Source: Chryseobacterium gleum
Lineage (GTDB): Bacteria; Bacteroidota; Bacteroidia; Flavobacteriales_D; Crocinitomicaceae
Length of the DNA: 64,000 nt
Direction of reading: 5' to 3'
Assembly: GCA_945897805.1 (NCBI GenBank)
Contig: CAMDFX010000009.1
Span: 62,001-126,000 of the forward strand
Part shown: positions 28,057-37,233 of the stretch, one piece after another
Layout: each line of letters begins with the position of its first letter
Position numbering within the stretch: position 1 is the first letter of the stretch
Translations under genes and position numbers: made by a program
The notes under the pieces: generated by a model
Told to the model about the DNA's origin: nothing
Seen by the model: only the letters and a program-made list of their open reading frames with translations
The model's database searches: none

Positions 28057-28084
28057 AAAAAAAGCTGCTTCCAATTTAGAAAGC
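28057..28084 (-). terminator. terminator of gcvP
   Basis: On the minus strand GCTTTC (28084-28079) and GGAAGC (28072-28067) form a short stem, followed closely by seven T. Confidence 0.6.
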
Positions 28085-28117
28085 GGATTTCATATCCTAT
28101 AAAGTTATTCTAAAAAT

Positions 28118-30988
28118 TTAATCTTCAATCATTGCATAACTTTCAACGCTTGGACAAGAACAAACCAAGTTTCTATCTCCAAAAGCATTGTCAACGCGAC
28201 GAACAGGAACCCAATATTTGAATGTTTTCAAGTATTCTACTGGATAAACTGCTTCTTGCGGCGTATATGGATACGTCCACGCGCGGTTGATGATGCAATC
28301 TGCAGTGTGCGGTGCATTTTTGATTAAGTTATTTTCTTTGTCTGCTTTTCCAGCTTCAATTTGCGCGATTTCTTTTCTGATACCAATCATCGCTTCAATG
28401 AAACGGTCTAATTCCGCCTTGTCTTCACTTTCTGTTGGTTCGATCATCAATGTTCCTGCAACCGGGAAAGAAACTGTTGGAGCGTGGAAACCATAATCGA
28501 TCAAACGTTTCGCCATGTCAGCAACTTCAACCTCCGCCGTTTTCTTAAATTCTCGACAATCTAAAATCAGCTCGTGCGCCACTGTTCCGTTTGCACCTGT
28601 GTACAAAATTGGATAATGATCTTTCAATTCTGCTGCAATGTAATTGGCATTCAAAATCGCATTTTCAGTAGATTCTCTCAAACCTTTTGCGCCCAACATT
28701 TTGATGTATCCATAAGAAATCAACAAAATCAAGGCACTTCCGTAAGGAGCAGATGAAATGGCATGAATCGCTTTTTCTCCGCCCGCTTTGATTAATTCAC
28801 TTCCTGGCAAGAATGGCGCTAAATGCGCTGCCACTCCGATTGGTCCCATTCCTGGTCCACCACCTCCGTGAGGAATTGCGAATGTTTTGTGTAAGTTCAA
28901 GTGACAAACGTCAGCACCAATGTTTCCTGGATTTGTCAATCCCACTTGTGCGTTCATGTTGGCACCGTCCATATAAACTTGTCCACCATTTTCGTGGATA
29001 ATGGAAGTAATTTCTTTGATTCCTTCTTCGAAAACTCCGTGAGTTGAAGGATAAGTCACCATCAAACCACCCAAAGTGTCTTTCAATTCTTCCGCTTTCG
29101 CTTTCAATGCTGGAATGTCGATGTTTCCATTTTCATCACAACCAGTAACGACTACTTCAAAACCAGCCATCACCGCAGATGCAGGATTGGTTCCGTGTGC
29201 AGAAGAAGGAATAATCATGTGTTTTCTGTGTAAATCACCATTTGCTTGATGGAAAGCTTTAATCACCATCAAACCAGCGTATTCTCCTTGAGCACCAGAA
29301 TTTGGTTGCAATGAAACTGCTGCAAAACCTGTTGATTCACAAAGATCTTTTTCCAATTGACGCAACATTTCATGGTATCCAGCTGCTTGTTCTACTGGAC
29401 AAAATGGATGCATGTTTGCAAATTGAGGATTCGTAATCGGCATCAATTCAGACGCTGCATTCAATTTCATCGTACAAGAACCCAAAGCAATCATGCTGTG
29501 AACCAAGGAAATATCTTTATTTTCCAACAATTTCAAGTAACGCATCATTTGCGATTCTGAATGGTATTTGTTGAAAGTTGGATGCGTTAAAATAGCATCT
29601 GATCTCAAGAAAGCATCTGCAATATGAATGGCATGAATCAACGCTGATTGTTCCGCTGATTTTCCATTGACAGAGGCAAAAACAGCGATCAAATTATTGA
29701 CATCTTGCGCCGTAATTGATTCACCAAAACTGATTGTTACTTGGTTGTCGTTTACATAACGGAAATTCATTTCTGCTGATTCCGCCGCTGCTTTCAATGC
29801 AGAAGAAGAAACACCTGCAGGAAGTTCTATCCAAAGTGTATCGAAATAATCTTTGTTCAATAATTTATAACCTGCTTTTTCAATGCCGTTGGCTGCAGTT
29901 ACGGCTTTTCCGTGGATTGAAGTCGCGATTTCACGCAGTCTATGTGGTCCGTGATAAACGGTGTACATGCTAGCCATCACTGCCAACAATGCTTGCGCAG
30001 TGCAAATATTTGAAGTCGCTTTGTCGCGTTTGATGTGTTGTTCACGCGTTTGCAAAGCCATTCTCAAGGCAATATTATTATCCGCATCTCTTGATACGCC
30101 AATCATACGGCCTGGAATAGTACGTTTGTACTCCTCTTTACAAGCAAAAAATGCCGCGTGAGGTCCACCGTAACCCATTGGTACGCCGAAACGTTGAGAA
30201 GAACCCAACACTACATCAGCGCCCATCGAACCTGGAGATTTTAATAAAACCAAAGACATGATATCCGCAGCAACAGCCACACGAATTGCGTTTGATTTCA
30301 TGGTTTGAATAAATGCTTCGATATTTTTGATACGTCCGAATACATCTGGATATTGAACGATTGCTCCAAAATAAGTAGCATCGCCTGCAAAAGTTTCAGG
30401 ATTACCGATGGTCAACTCAATTCCCAGGTTTGCAGCGCGTCCTTTGATAATGTCGATTGTTTGAGGGAAAGCAAATTCAGAAACGAAAAATTTATTTCTT
30501 CCTTCTTTGATTTCATTTCTTGAGCGAGAATTGTAGAACATAAGCATTGCTTCCGCAGCTGCAGTTCCTTCGTCCAACAAAGATGCGTTTGCGATTTCCA
30601 TTCCTGTCAAATCTAACACCATGGTTTGGAAATTCAACAAAGCTTCCAAACGACCTTGAGAAATTTCAGCTTGGTAAGGCGTGTAGGCCGTGTACCATCC
30701 TGGATTTTCCAATACATTGCGCAAAATAACCGAAGGCACGATTGTGTCATGATATCCTAAGCCGATGTAAGATTTGAAAACTTTATTTTGAGCACCAATC
30801 GCAGCGATATGCGTCAAATATTCTTGTTCCGTCATCGCATTGCTGATGTTCAATTCGCCTTTCAAGCGGATGTGCGCAGGAATTGTTTTATCGATTAATT
30901 CTGAAATGCTGGAAAATCCTGTTTTCTCAAGCATTGCTTGCTTTTCAGCAGCGTTTGACCCAATGTGTCTATCGGAGAATGCGCTCAT
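28118..30988 (-). CDS. gcvP: glycine dehydrogenase (decarboxylating), P protein
   Basis: 956 residues from the ATG at 30988 (MSAFSDRHIG); the frame runs back to a TTG that lies inside the promoter box. This is the fused long form: an N-terminal half with HDTIVPSVILRNVLENPGWYTAYTPYQAEISQGRLE, and a C-terminal half with the PLP lysine in LNLHKTFAIPHGGGGPGMGP and the end motif CSCP. It decarboxylates glycine and passes the aminomethyl group to the H protein of the glycine cleavage system. gcvH and gcvT are not nearby. A TATCTTTG -7 box at 31016-31023 gives a leader of about 20 bases. Confidence 0.97.
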   Translation of the reverse strand: MSAFSDRHIGSNAAEKQAMLEKTGFSSISELIDKTIPAHIRLKGELNISNAMTEQEYLTHIAAIGAQNKVFKSYIGLGYHDTIVPSVILRNVLENPGWYTAYTPYQAEISQGRLEALLNFQTMVLDLTGMEIANASLLDEGTAAAEAMLMFYNSRSRNEIKEGRNKFFVSEFAFPQTIDIIKGRAANLGIELTIGNPETFAGDATYFGAIVQYPDVFGRIKNIEAFIQTMKSNAIRVAVAADIMSLVLLKSPGSMGADVVLGSSQRFGVPMGYGGPHAAFFACKEEYKRTIPGRMIGVSRDADNNIALRMALQTREQHIKRDKATSNICTAQALLAVMASMYTVYHGPHRLREIATSIHGKAVTAANGIEKAGYKLLNKDYFDTLWIELPAGVSSSALKAAAESAEMNFRYVNDNQVTISFGESITAQDVNNLIAVFASVNGKSAEQSALIHAIHIADAFLRSDAILTHPTFNKYHSESQMMRYLKLLENKDISLVHSMIALGSCTMKLNAASELMPITNPQFANMHPFCPVEQAAGYHEMLRQLEKDLCESTGFAAVSLQPNSGAQGEYAGLMVIKAFHQANGDLHRKHMIIPSSAHGTNPASAVMAGFEVVVTGCDENGNIDIPALKAKAEELKDTLGGLMVTYPSTHGVFEEGIKEITSIIHENGGQVYMDGANMNAQVGLTNPGNIGADVCHLNLHKTFAIPHGGGGPGMGPIGVAAHLAPFLPGSELIKAGGEKAIHAISSAPYGSALILLISYGYIKMLGAKGLRESTENAILNANYIAAELKDHYPILYTGANGTVAHELILDCREFKKTAEVEVADMAKRLIDYGFHAPTVSFPVAGTLMIEPTESEDKAELDRFIEAMIGIRKEIAQIEAGKADKENNLIKNAPHTADCIINRAWTYPYTPQEAVYPVEYLKTFKYWVPVRRVDNAFGDRNLVCSCPSVESYAMIED

Positions 30989-31015
30989 CTTTGATACGTC
31001 TTTAAAGTGTGGATG

Positions 31016-31023
31016 CAAAGATA
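31016..31023 (-). promoter_or_regulatory. -7 box of gcvP
   Basis: TATCTTTG on the minus strand, 28 bases upstream of the chosen ATG. It supports the start at 30988 over the upstream TTG. No -33 box is visible. Confidence 0.5.
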
Positions 31024-31240
31024 CAATCGAATAAATTAATATTGGATATTTGGGGGTGGAAATTTGATTTTTTTGGTTTGATGGGAGATTAAATCGTTGA
31101 AGCGATTGTGTTATCGGGTTGCGGCCCTTAGGAGATGAATTAATTTATCCCATAGGAGCGCATACAAAAACGATAATCCTAAAGCATTTTAATGGTTTTT
31201 CCCTACGTATTTTGGATTTTTTTCGTGTTTTAACTTGAAA

Positions 31241-32536
31241 TCATTTGGCAATTAAAAATTTTCGGGTAATAATTCCTGATTTCAACATTAAATGTAAGAA
31301 ATAAATACCATCCTCCAAATCTTCTGTATTTATTTCCGATTGATAAATAGTTGATTGATAAATGTTTCTACTAAATAGATCAACGATTGTGGTATTGATA
31401 ACATCCTCACCCTCGCCGTTAAAATTGATATTTATCGCATTGTCTGCTGGATTTGGGAAAATTGAAAGCGTTTGATTGCCAGCAATACAATTTTTCACTG
31501 AAATTGGACTAAAAGTTTCTGAAACGCCAGAAAAATCATGTTGTTTGAGTCGATAGTATGAAGTTTCCTGATATCTATTCTCGTCCTCATAAAAATATTT
31601 TCTGCTGGAAGAAGAATTTCCAGCACCATTTATCTTACCAATTTCGCTCCAATTTATTCCATTATTACTTCGCTCTATCGAAAAATAGTCGTTGTTTGTT
31701 TCTGTCGCCGATTCCCAAAATAGGCGAATTTGAAAGGGCAAACATTCTCCACTAAAATTTACCAAATTGATAGGCAATACACCTGGCGCCGCACAGTTAC
31801 AAAAAGGAGTGGTGGGAGTGCCACAAATATTAGGGCAGGTTGTTATAGCTGTAGAGTTGCCGATTGGTATTAGTCCTGTAAATGGACCTACACTAATCGC
31901 TCCAACTAAAGTAAATAGTCTTCCTGTTAAGGTGCAGCTAGAGGCCATCGATACAGCTCCAAAATGAGAAATTATGTTGCCAATCATGGTGGTTGAAGCC
32001 GCCATTGAAGCTGCATTTTCTGCAATCCAAAAAACATTCCGAGGACGCGTCCCATTTATTAAATGTACGCATGAAGATGCTGCTGTAGAAAATGCCTCGC
32101 TAAATTTGATTATAAATACCGCATTGCTATCTCCAAGTGCATCTAACTTGAGAGTATCAATCAATGAGCCAGCGCCATTTATTGCATACACACCAGGTTT
32201 TAAGGTATCGCTATTTCCAAAAACAGCCGCGTGCAACGAGTCTGTGGTAGGAATACAAATTAATTCTTTATAGAGTTTGCATAAATCTAATTTTGCTTGT
32301 TTTGTAGCGGCCTCGCCGTTGTAAATAGTTCCATAATGTATTGCTCCAGGCAAGGTAACTGCCCCTTCATTCGAACCAACATTTCCGGTGATAGTATTAG
32401 GGTTTCCAGCGCAGGAAACGGCTCCCTGTGAAGTAAAAAATATATAATTTGTTAGCGTACCAAAATCAACAGCCTGAGAAAAAACAGAATTGGGGCTTAA
32501 AAAGAATACAATAAATATTATTATTATTTTATTCAT
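31241..32536 (-). CDS. T9SS-exported ice-binding-like (DUF3494) protein, one domain
   Basis: 431 residues. Signal peptide (1-21, SVFSQ), then one DUF3494 domain (about 24-225): NTITGNVGSNEGAVTLPG, LKPGVYAINGAGSLIDTLKLDALGDSNAVFIIKF, RNVFWIAENAASMAASTTMIGNI and TGRLFTLVGAI. This is the order of the beta-solenoid ice-binding fold. A linker with a fibronectin-like segment (NDYFSIERSNNGINWSEIG) leads to a T9SS type-A sorting domain (about 354-431, SIFPNPADN to KFLIAK). It is presumably anchored at the cell surface or released. Fourth and last of four tandem paralogs in transcription order; the only one with a single domain. Ice binding is inferred from the family. Confidence 0.88.
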   Translation of the reverse strand: MNKIIIIFIVFFLSPNSVFSQAVDFGTLTNYIFFTSQGAVSCAGNPNTITGNVGSNEGAVTLPGAIHYGTIYNGEAATKQAKLDLCKLYKELICIPTTDSLHAAVFGNSDTLKPGVYAINGAGSLIDTLKLDALGDSNAVFIIKFSEAFSTAASSCVHLINGTRPRNVFWIAENAASMAASTTMIGNIISHFGAVSMASSCTLTGRLFTLVGAISVGPFTGLIPIGNSTAITTCPNICGTPTTPFCNCAAPGVLPINLVNFSGECLPFQIRLFWESATETNNDYFSIERSNNGINWSEIGKINGAGNSSSSRKYFYEDENRYQETSYYRLKQHDFSGVSETFSPISVKNCIAGNQTLSIFPNPADNAININFNGEGEDVINTTIVDLFSRNIYQSTIYQSEINTEDLEDGIYFLHLMLKSGIITRKFLIAK

Positions 32537-32615
32537 TATCAGTATTTTATTGTGTTTATAAAATTTAACTAAAAGGCTATTAAATAATTTCTTTTTTATC
32601 CACTTAAAGTTGTTT
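32537..32615 (-). promoter_or_regulatory. shared upstream region, DUF3494 gene at 31241
   Basis: Homologous to the upstream regions of the other three DUF3494 genes. The A/T-rich TAAAATTT block begins 23 bases upstream of the ATG as in the others. The distal ATCGTTATTT block, at 73 bases in the others, is degenerate here. Confidence 0.5.
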
Positions 32616-32753
32616 TACGTAAATAAGTAAACAAAAATTTAAGTAGAATTTATGTGTTTAATGCTCGTTAGTAGTTTAAATTAAAAACATTGATTTGTTA
32701 TTTTTCGTTGAGTGAATTAAATATTTTTTATATTTTCGATAGTGTTTAATGTA

Positions 32754-34673
32754 TTATTTAGCAATTAAAAATTTTTTGGTAACGTTTCCAGATTTCAGTG
32801 TTAATTGTAAAAAATAAATGCCTTCTTCAAAGCTTTCTATATGTATAGTAGATTGAAATATAGAGGATTGGTATATATTTCTACCAAATAAATCAACTAT
32901 TCTTATATTTAGAACTTGATCAATATTGCCATTAAAATTGATGTTGATTGTTTTTTTTGCTGGATTGGGATAAATTGAAAGTGCTTCGTTTTTAGCAAAG
33001 CAATTTTGCATTGATATCGGGCTAAAAGTTCTCGATACGCCAGAAAAATCATGTTGCTTGAGGCGATAGTAGGATATTTCGTTATAGCGATTTTCGTCGT
33101 CTAAAAAATATTTTCTGCTCGATGAAGAATTTCCAGCGGCATTGATTATGCCAATTTCGTTCCAATTTATTCCGTCCTTACTTCGCTCTATCGAAAAATA
33201 GTCATTGTTTGATTCTGATGCCGTTTCCCAATTTAAACGAATTTGATTGGGGAAACATTCGCCTGTAAAATTAACTAAATCTATGGGTAAGTACTGCGGG
33301 GGCAAGCAGGCACAATCAGCAAAAGTTGAAGAAACGATAGCACCTGTTGATATTTCATCAGTGATAGAAAATAATCGTCCATCCACAGCTGTGCCAGCTG
33401 CTACAACAAGCGCCCCAGTATTGGAAATGAAAGTGCCCTTTAGTGAACTAAGTGCCCCAACGGTAATTGCTCCTTTTGCTAAAAAAAACACATTGCAACT
33501 GCGAATATTATTTATTAATGAAATAGAGGCCAATGTTCCAACTGTCAATGCTGCCCCTATTCTAAAAACGAAAATTGCATTTATATCGCCCATTCCATCC
33601 AAAATAAGATTTCCTGCAATAGAGCCTGCACCAGATACTTCATAGATACCGGGCTTTAGGGTTTCACTTCCCCCAAAGGCTGGCAAATGTGCGCTATTAG
33701 TTGTAGGCAAAGCAAGTAATTGTTTATATAATGTGTCTAAGTCTATCCTAGCTTGCGCTGTTATTAGATCGGCATTATGAATAATGCCATTCACTGTGGA
33801 TGAAGCAAAGCCAGTAACTCCACCGTAATTTGAACCTATATTTCCTGTCATGTTTGAATATCCTGTATTTTCAACTGCTCCTATAGAAGTAAATATATTA
33901 AATGATGCAGCAGATCTACTATTAATATTATAACAAGTATGAACGTAAGGGGCATGCACGCAACCAATTAGATACGGGATGATTGCTGTGGAGTTGCGGT
34001 TTGGTTTTTGACCTACAAGTGGGCCAAAGCTAATTGCTCCTTGTAAGGCAAATAATCTTCCGGTTAGGGTGGAAGACGCTGCCAGTGATATTGAGCCATT
34101 GCGAGAAATAACAGTGCCCACCATCGTGGTTGATGCTCCTGTTGAAGCAGCATTTTCTGCAATCCAAAAAACGTTGCAAGCCCGGGCGCCATTTATTAAA
34201 ATGACAGTTGAAAAGGCAAATGTAGAAAATGCGCCATTAAATTTCATGAGAAATACTGCATTGGTATCTCCCAATGCATCTAAAGTGAGTTCATCAACAA
34301 GTGAGCCAGCGCCATTTATGGCATATACACCAGGAAGTAGTGTTTCAAATAATCCAAAAGTAGGCAAGTGTAAAGAGTCTGTAGTAGGGATGGCAATCAA
34401 TTGTTTATAGAGCGAGCATAAATCTATGTTTGCCTGCATAGTAGCCGCATTTGCGCTTTGTGTGGTTCCGTTAAGTGTTGCTCCAGGCAAAGTTATTGCC
34501 CCAACATCTGTACCAACATCCCCAGTGATTGCAGAAGTGCCTTCATTGGAGACTGCTCCCGTTGAGGTAAAAAAGATATAATTTGATAAAGTACCAAAAT
34601 CAATTGGTACTTGAGAAAAGATGGTGCTATAATTTAATAAAAACGCAATAATTATTGATTTTATTTTATTCAT
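32754..34673 (-). CDS. T9SS-exported ice-binding-like protein, two DUF3494 domains
   Basis: 639 residues. Signal peptide (1-20, STIFSQ). First DUF3494 domain about 23-225 (ITGDVGTDVGAITLPGA, LLPGVYAINGAGSL, NVFWIAENAASTGASTTMVGTVIS), second about 250-455 (MTGNIGSNYGGVTG, LKPGIYEVSGAGSIAGNLILDGMGDINAIFVFRI, NVFFLAKGAITVGALSSLKGTFIS). Then the fibronectin-like linker and a T9SS type-A sorting domain (about 562-639). The two domains differ strongly from each other, while the linker and sorting domain are almost the same as in the neighbours. A bidentate surface ice adhesin or recrystallisation inhibitor is the likely role, inferred from the family. Confidence 0.9.
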   Translation of the reverse strand: MNKIKSIIIAFLLNYSTIFSQVPIDFGTLSNYIFFTSTGAVSNEGTSAITGDVGTDVGAITLPGATLNGTTQSANAATMQANIDLCSLYKQLIAIPTTDSLHLPTFGLFETLLPGVYAINGAGSLVDELTLDALGDTNAVFLMKFNGAFSTFAFSTVILINGARACNVFWIAENAASTGASTTMVGTVISRNGSISLAASSTLTGRLFALQGAISFGPLVGQKPNRNSTAIIPYLIGCVHAPYVHTCYNINSRSAASFNIFTSIGAVENTGYSNMTGNIGSNYGGVTGFASSTVNGIIHNADLITAQARIDLDTLYKQLLALPTTNSAHLPAFGGSETLKPGIYEVSGAGSIAGNLILDGMGDINAIFVFRIGAALTVGTLASISLINNIRSCNVFFLAKGAITVGALSSLKGTFISNTGALVVAAGTAVDGRLFSITDEISTGAIVSSTFADCACLPPQYLPIDLVNFTGECFPNQIRLNWETASESNNDYFSIERSKDGINWNEIGIINAAGNSSSSRKYFLDDENRYNEISYYRLKQHDFSGVSRTFSPISMQNCFAKNEALSIYPNPAKKTININFNGNIDQVLNIRIVDLFGRNIYQSSIFQSTIHIESFEEGIYFLQLTLKSGNVTKKFLIAK

Positions 34674-34974
34674 TATCAGTAATTTGTGTTGGATGTAAAA
34701 TTAAACTAAAATTAAACAACATAATTTGTAGTTGATCCAATTAAAATCGTTATTTATAATCTAGGTAATAAGGATTTAAAAAATATTTTAATCTCTGTTT
34801 ATCAACGATTTAACATAAGTTGTCAATAATGTTAATTTATGTTAAACATTTCATAATTGATTCAAAACAAGGAGCAATAAAGCGTTTTTTAGGAAAAAAC
34901 GGTTGTTAAATTTCGATTTTCTGCATGAATAACTTGAATTTGATATCTAATATTTTTTCACGGGGTCGAATTTA
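34674..34974 (-). promoter_or_regulatory. shared upstream region, DUF3494 gene at 32754
   Basis: TAAAATTA (plus-strand reading) at 34696-34703 begins 23 bases, and ATCGTTATTTATAA at 34746 begins 73 bases, from the ATG. Both are at the same distances as in the genes at 34975 and 37234. The remainder of this 301-base gap is A/T-rich with no ORF and no clear terminator. Confidence 0.6.
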
Positions 34975-36900
34975 TCACTTCGAGATTAAAAATTTTCTAG
35001 TAATATTTCCTGATTTCAATAGGAGCTGCAAGAAATAAATGCCTTCCTCAAAGTTTTCTGTATTTATTGCTGATTGATATGCGGAAGATTCGTGCATAAT
35101 TCTCCCAAATAAATCAACGATTGATGTATTGATAACTTGCTCAATATTGCCGTTAAAATTGATTTTTATTTCATTTGTTGCTGGGTTGGGATAAATTGAA
35201 AGCACTTCATTGCCATTAAAACAATTTTTCACTGAGATTGGGTTATAAGTTCGAGATACGCCTGAAAAATCATGCTGTTTGAGTTGATAATATGATATTT
35301 CGTTATACCAATTCTTGTCATCTAAAAAATATTTTCTGCTTGAGGAAGAATTTCCAGTACCACTGATTTTACCGATTTCGCTCCAATTTATTCCGTCCTT
35401 ACTTCGCTCGATTGAAAAGTAATCATTGTTTGTTTCCGAAGCTGTTTCCCAATTTAAACGAATTTGATTGGGTAAACATTCACCCGAAAAATCTAGTAAA
35501 TTTATTGGCAAAGGATATGGGGGTATGCAGTCACAATCAGTAAAAGTAAATGAAGTAATTCCATCTAATGCTATTGCACCAGTTGTGGAAAATAAGCGAC
35601 CTTCTATAATGGCATTAGCCTCAATATTAATGGCTCCATTATTTACGATGAAAGTTCCTTTTAAAGAGCTACCTGCCCCAATATTAATGGCACCTTGCTC
35701 TGTTATCCAAAACACATTGCAACTGCTGACATCATTTATAAGTGAAATAGATGCTAGAGCTCCAGTTGTAAATGCTGCCCCAATCTTAAAAATGAAAACG
35801 GCATTGGTATCGCCTAGTCCATCAAGAATAAGATTGCCCGCAATCGAGCCGGCGCCAGCTACATGATATATGCCAGGATACAGGGTCTCATTTCCTCCAA
35901 AGGCAGGCGCGTGCTCACTATTTGTTGTAGGTACGGCAAGTAATTGAGAATAAAAAATATCTAAATCTATTTTCGCTTTAGCTGTCACCGAATCAGTAAT
36001 GTGAATTATACCATTCACTGTAGATGTATTAAATCCAGTAATTGTATCAATACTGTTTGTACCTATTTTTCCTGTGATCGTTGAAGAACTTGTATTTGCT
36101 ATTGCACCATTAGAGGTGAATAAATTAAAAGCTGCACAAGATCCGCTACTTATAGAGTAGCAATCCGGAGTGAAAGGAGAAATCGCACAATTAGCAGGAT
36201 AGGGGGTGACAGCATCAGTGTTGCAAATTGGTTTTTGACCTACCAATGAAGCAAAAGTTATTGCTCCTTTTAAGGAGAATAATCTTCCTGTTAGTGTCCC
36301 GTTTGACGCCATTGTTACCGCTCCAAAATGAGAAATTACGGTTCCCACCATCATCGTTGAGGTTCCAATTGAAACAGCACCTTCTGCTATCCAAAATATA
36401 TTACAGGCACGGGTCCCGTTTATTAAATTTATAGATGAAGAGGGATTTGTAGTAAATTCACCATTAAATTTTAGTACGAATACAGCATTACTGTCTCCTT
36501 GTGCATCTAAGGTAAGATCCGCTGCCAAGAATCCGCTGCCATTTATAGTATATATGTTAGCAGTAATTGTTTCTCCTGCCCCAAAAGTAGGTGAGTGGTC
36601 CAAGTTTGTATTGGGAATACACATCAATTGTATGTAGAGCGAGACTAAATCTAAATTTGCCTGTGCAGCTGCTGGATTTTGGATATGCGTATTTCCATTA
36701 TGCGCAACTGTAGCTAAGGTGACCGCGCCAAAAGCAGTACCGATATCTCCCGTAATATTGCAAGCACCTGTGTTGGCAACTGCTCCAGCTGAGGTAAACA
36801 AAATAAAATTTGTTAAACTACCAAAATTTACAAGTGTTTGAGAAAAAATAGTGCTGTTTGTTAATAAAAACACAATAATTATTGTTTTTATTTTATTCAT
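34975..36900 (-). CDS. T9SS-exported ice-binding-like protein, two DUF3494 domains
   Basis: 641 residues. Signal peptide (1-21, STIFSQ). DUF3494 domains at about 23-225 (ITGDIGTAFGAVTLATV, ANIYTINGSGFLAADLTLDAQGD, NIFWIAEGAVSIGTSTMMVGTVIS) and about 250-455 (LYPGIYHVAGAGSIAGNLILDGLGD, NVFWITEQGAINIGAGSSLKGTFIV). Then the fibronectin-like linker and the T9SS sorting domain (about 564-641, LSIYPNPATN to KFLISK). Second in the tandem set; organisation and size match the gene at 32754, so the two probably arose by duplication of a whole two-domain gene. Family known for ice binding; activity not shown here. Confidence 0.9.
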   Translation of the reverse strand: MNKIKTIIIVFLLTNSTIFSQTLVNFGSLTNFILFTSAGAVANTGACNITGDIGTAFGAVTLATVAHNGNTHIQNPAAAQANLDLVSLYIQLMCIPNTNLDHSPTFGAGETITANIYTINGSGFLAADLTLDAQGDSNAVFVLKFNGEFTTNPSSSINLINGTRACNIFWIAEGAVSIGTSTMMVGTVISHFGAVTMASNGTLTGRLFSLKGAITFASLVGQKPICNTDAVTPYPANCAISPFTPDCYSISSGSCAAFNLFTSNGAIANTSSSTITGKIGTNSIDTITGFNTSTVNGIIHITDSVTAKAKIDLDIFYSQLLAVPTTNSEHAPAFGGNETLYPGIYHVAGAGSIAGNLILDGLGDTNAVFIFKIGAAFTTGALASISLINDVSSCNVFWITEQGAINIGAGSSLKGTFIVNNGAINIEANAIIEGRLFSTTGAIALDGITSFTFTDCDCIPPYPLPINLLDFSGECLPNQIRLNWETASETNNDYFSIERSKDGINWSEIGKISGTGNSSSSRKYFLDDKNWYNEISYYQLKQHDFSGVSRTYNPISVKNCFNGNEVLSIYPNPATNEIKINFNGNIEQVINTSIVDLFGRIMHESSAYQSAINTENFEEGIYFLQLLLKSGNITRKFLISK

Positions 36901-37233
36901 TTTCAGTAATTTGTAGTGTATGTAAAATTAGACTAAATTAAAATAAAATAATTTGTAGATTATCCACTTTAAATCGTTATTTGTAATAATATAAAAAAAA
37001 TCTGTTAGGCCGTATTTGCTGATTATGAAACTTTTAAGTAATTGAAATTAATGTTGTTATTTTTTGTTAAATAAAAGATATCGATAATGTTTCTAGGATG
37101 TTACAATTAAAATGAAAGTTTTTTTGGATTTGGCATTACTTTTTTGGCACTTTATATCCCTGAAAATCATAAGTGCAAGCGAGATTTTGTGCAGTTTAAA
37201 ATGTTTTTATATTAGATATAAAAGTCCATTTCA
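36901..37233 (-). promoter_or_regulatory. shared upstream region, DUF3494 gene at 34975
   Basis: TAAAATTA (plus-strand reading) at 36923-36930 and ATCGTTATTTGTAA at 36973 again begin 23 and 73 bases from the ATG. The rest of this 333-base gap is A/T-rich without a supported gene; a 61-codon plus-strand frame at 37112 has no features of a real protein. Confidence 0.6.

Noticed and set aside
33247-35866. 132-codon plus-strand frames opposite the ice-binding-like genes
   Set aside because: They recur at equivalent places because the minus-strand genes are paralogs; composition is that of antisense shadows.
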